DNA from: Antedon mediterranea
Lineage: Eukaryota > Echinodermata > Crinoidea > Comatulida > Antedonidae
DNA length: 64,000 bases
Direction: 5' to 3'
NCBI RefSeq assembly: GCF_964355755.1
Contig: NC_092671.1
Location: 16,217,501 to 16,281,500 of the forward strand
Below are positions 62,676-64,000 of the stretch, one piece after another (position 1 is the stretch's first letter; each line of letters starts with the position of its first letter). A model generated the notes under the pieces. It saw only the letters and a list, made by a program, of their open reading frames with translations, was not told the DNA's origin and searched no databases. A program made the position numbers and the translations under genes.

Positions 62676-64000
62676 ATAACTTAAACAGCAATGGTCAGTC
62701 GAGAATGCACAATGCATTGATGTCATTAAGATGTTAATTGTGAATAACCTTTTCGTAATTAAAGACAATCAAGAAATCTCAGTTTCATTGAAAATAAACA
62801 CATTTTAAAAATTAGAACGAAATATAACTCCTTCATTCAGACCATTAGGCTCTATTTGCCATTGATAAATTTCTTCTCCAATTGTTTAATGTTTCTGCAT
62901 CGTCTACTGAAATGTAAATTATTGTTTTTCAGTGTGTATTATATAGGACACTTACAACAATTCATTTCTAAGCATGTTTTCTCTTTCCATTAAGTTTGAA
63001 ATAATAAACGATGTAGCCACAAAGCAGTACTATTTTATTTGACAAAGAAAGAATTGACTGAAATTACAATCAAACGTAAGCAAAAGACAGTACATTTAAA
63101 ATAAAAGTCAATTAGTTGAATGGTGAGGGCATATGATATCAAAAGTAATGATCATTAAAATCAACAAGCTGATTCATAAATAATTTGCAAAACGACGACT
63201 AGTCTATAACGACTAAAAACCAATTTTTGTTTATTTTTTTCGCCATAAAAAATATTAAAAAAACAAAAAAGGAATTTATTTTTAAACAACAATGTACTAG
63301 ATTATTTTCTTCTATGTCTTTTTCTGTTAACTGAGCTGCCAAACTAACAATAATATTTATTTCACAATCGTAAAAACATAACAATTACAATAAATCGGAT
63401 TGAACATAGGCAAAACTTTCGACGCTATTTAACTCTTTTGTAAAATTTCAGGATAAAAGAAGAAATCTTTGTTTATTGACAATTTTAAATTAATTCATTT
63501 TGTAAGAAAAATAGGTAAAATACTATCAATAAGAGTGTATAAATAGACTAACGATGGCACGAAACGTATTTGCCAATGGCCAAAAGGCAATAAATTATAC
63601 AATAAGTTCATTAAGTAAGTCTTAAGTTAGTCTTGTATTCATTATTACAACGGAATGAGACTAGTGGGTAAATCAAATGATTCTAAATTTTGTTACAATC
63701 ATATGATATTATATGGTGTATCTAATCAACGCTCACAGTAACACCTCGTATACAATCCCACCGGAAAACCGAACGATTTATGTGTGTTGTTGTATGCAAA
63801 CCTTCTAACATTACACGCAATTTAAATGTTATTGTGTGATATAAATTATTATAAAATAGGCATATTTCCATATTTATATTTTCAGCCTTGACAATAATAA
63901 ATTCGAGTCGTTATTGTCTTTGTCGCTACCATAGTCTAAGTGAAAACAAAAAAACAATGACATAACAAAGAGTACCTACCAAATTAAATTATACGAATGT
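62676..64000. other. Intergenic DNA to window end, no gene seen
   Basis: AT-rich, no repeat family or coding sign that I recognise. Confidence 0.5.

Overview
The window looks like nuclear DNA of a marine invertebrate deuterostome. An echinoderm is my best guess, possibly a crinoid, but with low confidence. The base composition is very AT-rich, genes are sparse and split by introns, splice signals are canonical GT-AG, and short transposons with inverted ends are abundant. There is no prokaryotic-style gene packing. Most long open frames listed by a six-frame scan are chance frames or lie inside repeats.

Layout. (1) 1-4284, + strand: the last six coding exons of a CDK2-type cyclin-dependent kinase, followed by a 3' flank of about 1.6 kb that is tandemly duplicated (4276-5869 and 5905-7772). 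(2) 7.8-19 kb: gene-poor DNA full of MITEs, tRNA-derived SINEs and a recurring 'GTGTCC' minisatellite. (3) 19.2-30.9 kb, - strand: a two-exon gene for a small secreted precursor that resembles an amidated neuropeptide precursor. Its ~11.4 kb intron carries a ~0.5 kb tandem array and several MITEs, and a TATAAATAG promoter lies upstream of exon 1. (4) 34-39 kb: a CRE-like cluster, a group of short open frames and a three-unit tandem repeat. (5) 39.35-43.69 kb, + strand: a three-exon gene for a secreted protein with two canonical EF-hands. (6) 44.4-50 kb: a promoter-like block with a TATA box and an isolated micro-exon candidate, but no gene I could complete. (7) 53.3-53.6 kb, - strand: a second single-peptide amidated neuropeptide-like precursor. 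(8) 55.2-56.77 kb, - strand: a 5'-truncated, frameshifted LINE reverse transcriptase. (9) 57.5-58.9 kb: three strong palindromes, one with arms of about 114 bp. The rest, to 64 kb, holds nothing I can call a gene.

Working together. CDK2 is an intracellular cell-cycle kinase. The other three genes all encode small secreted proteins, two of which look like signalling peptide precursors. Nothing in the sequence shows that these genes share a pathway. Repeats dominate the window: at least six inverted-repeat families, tRNA-headed SINEs, local tandem duplications, a strongly over-represented palindrome TAGGCCTA, and recurring CGCCCTCTGTTG motifs that resemble CTCF sites.
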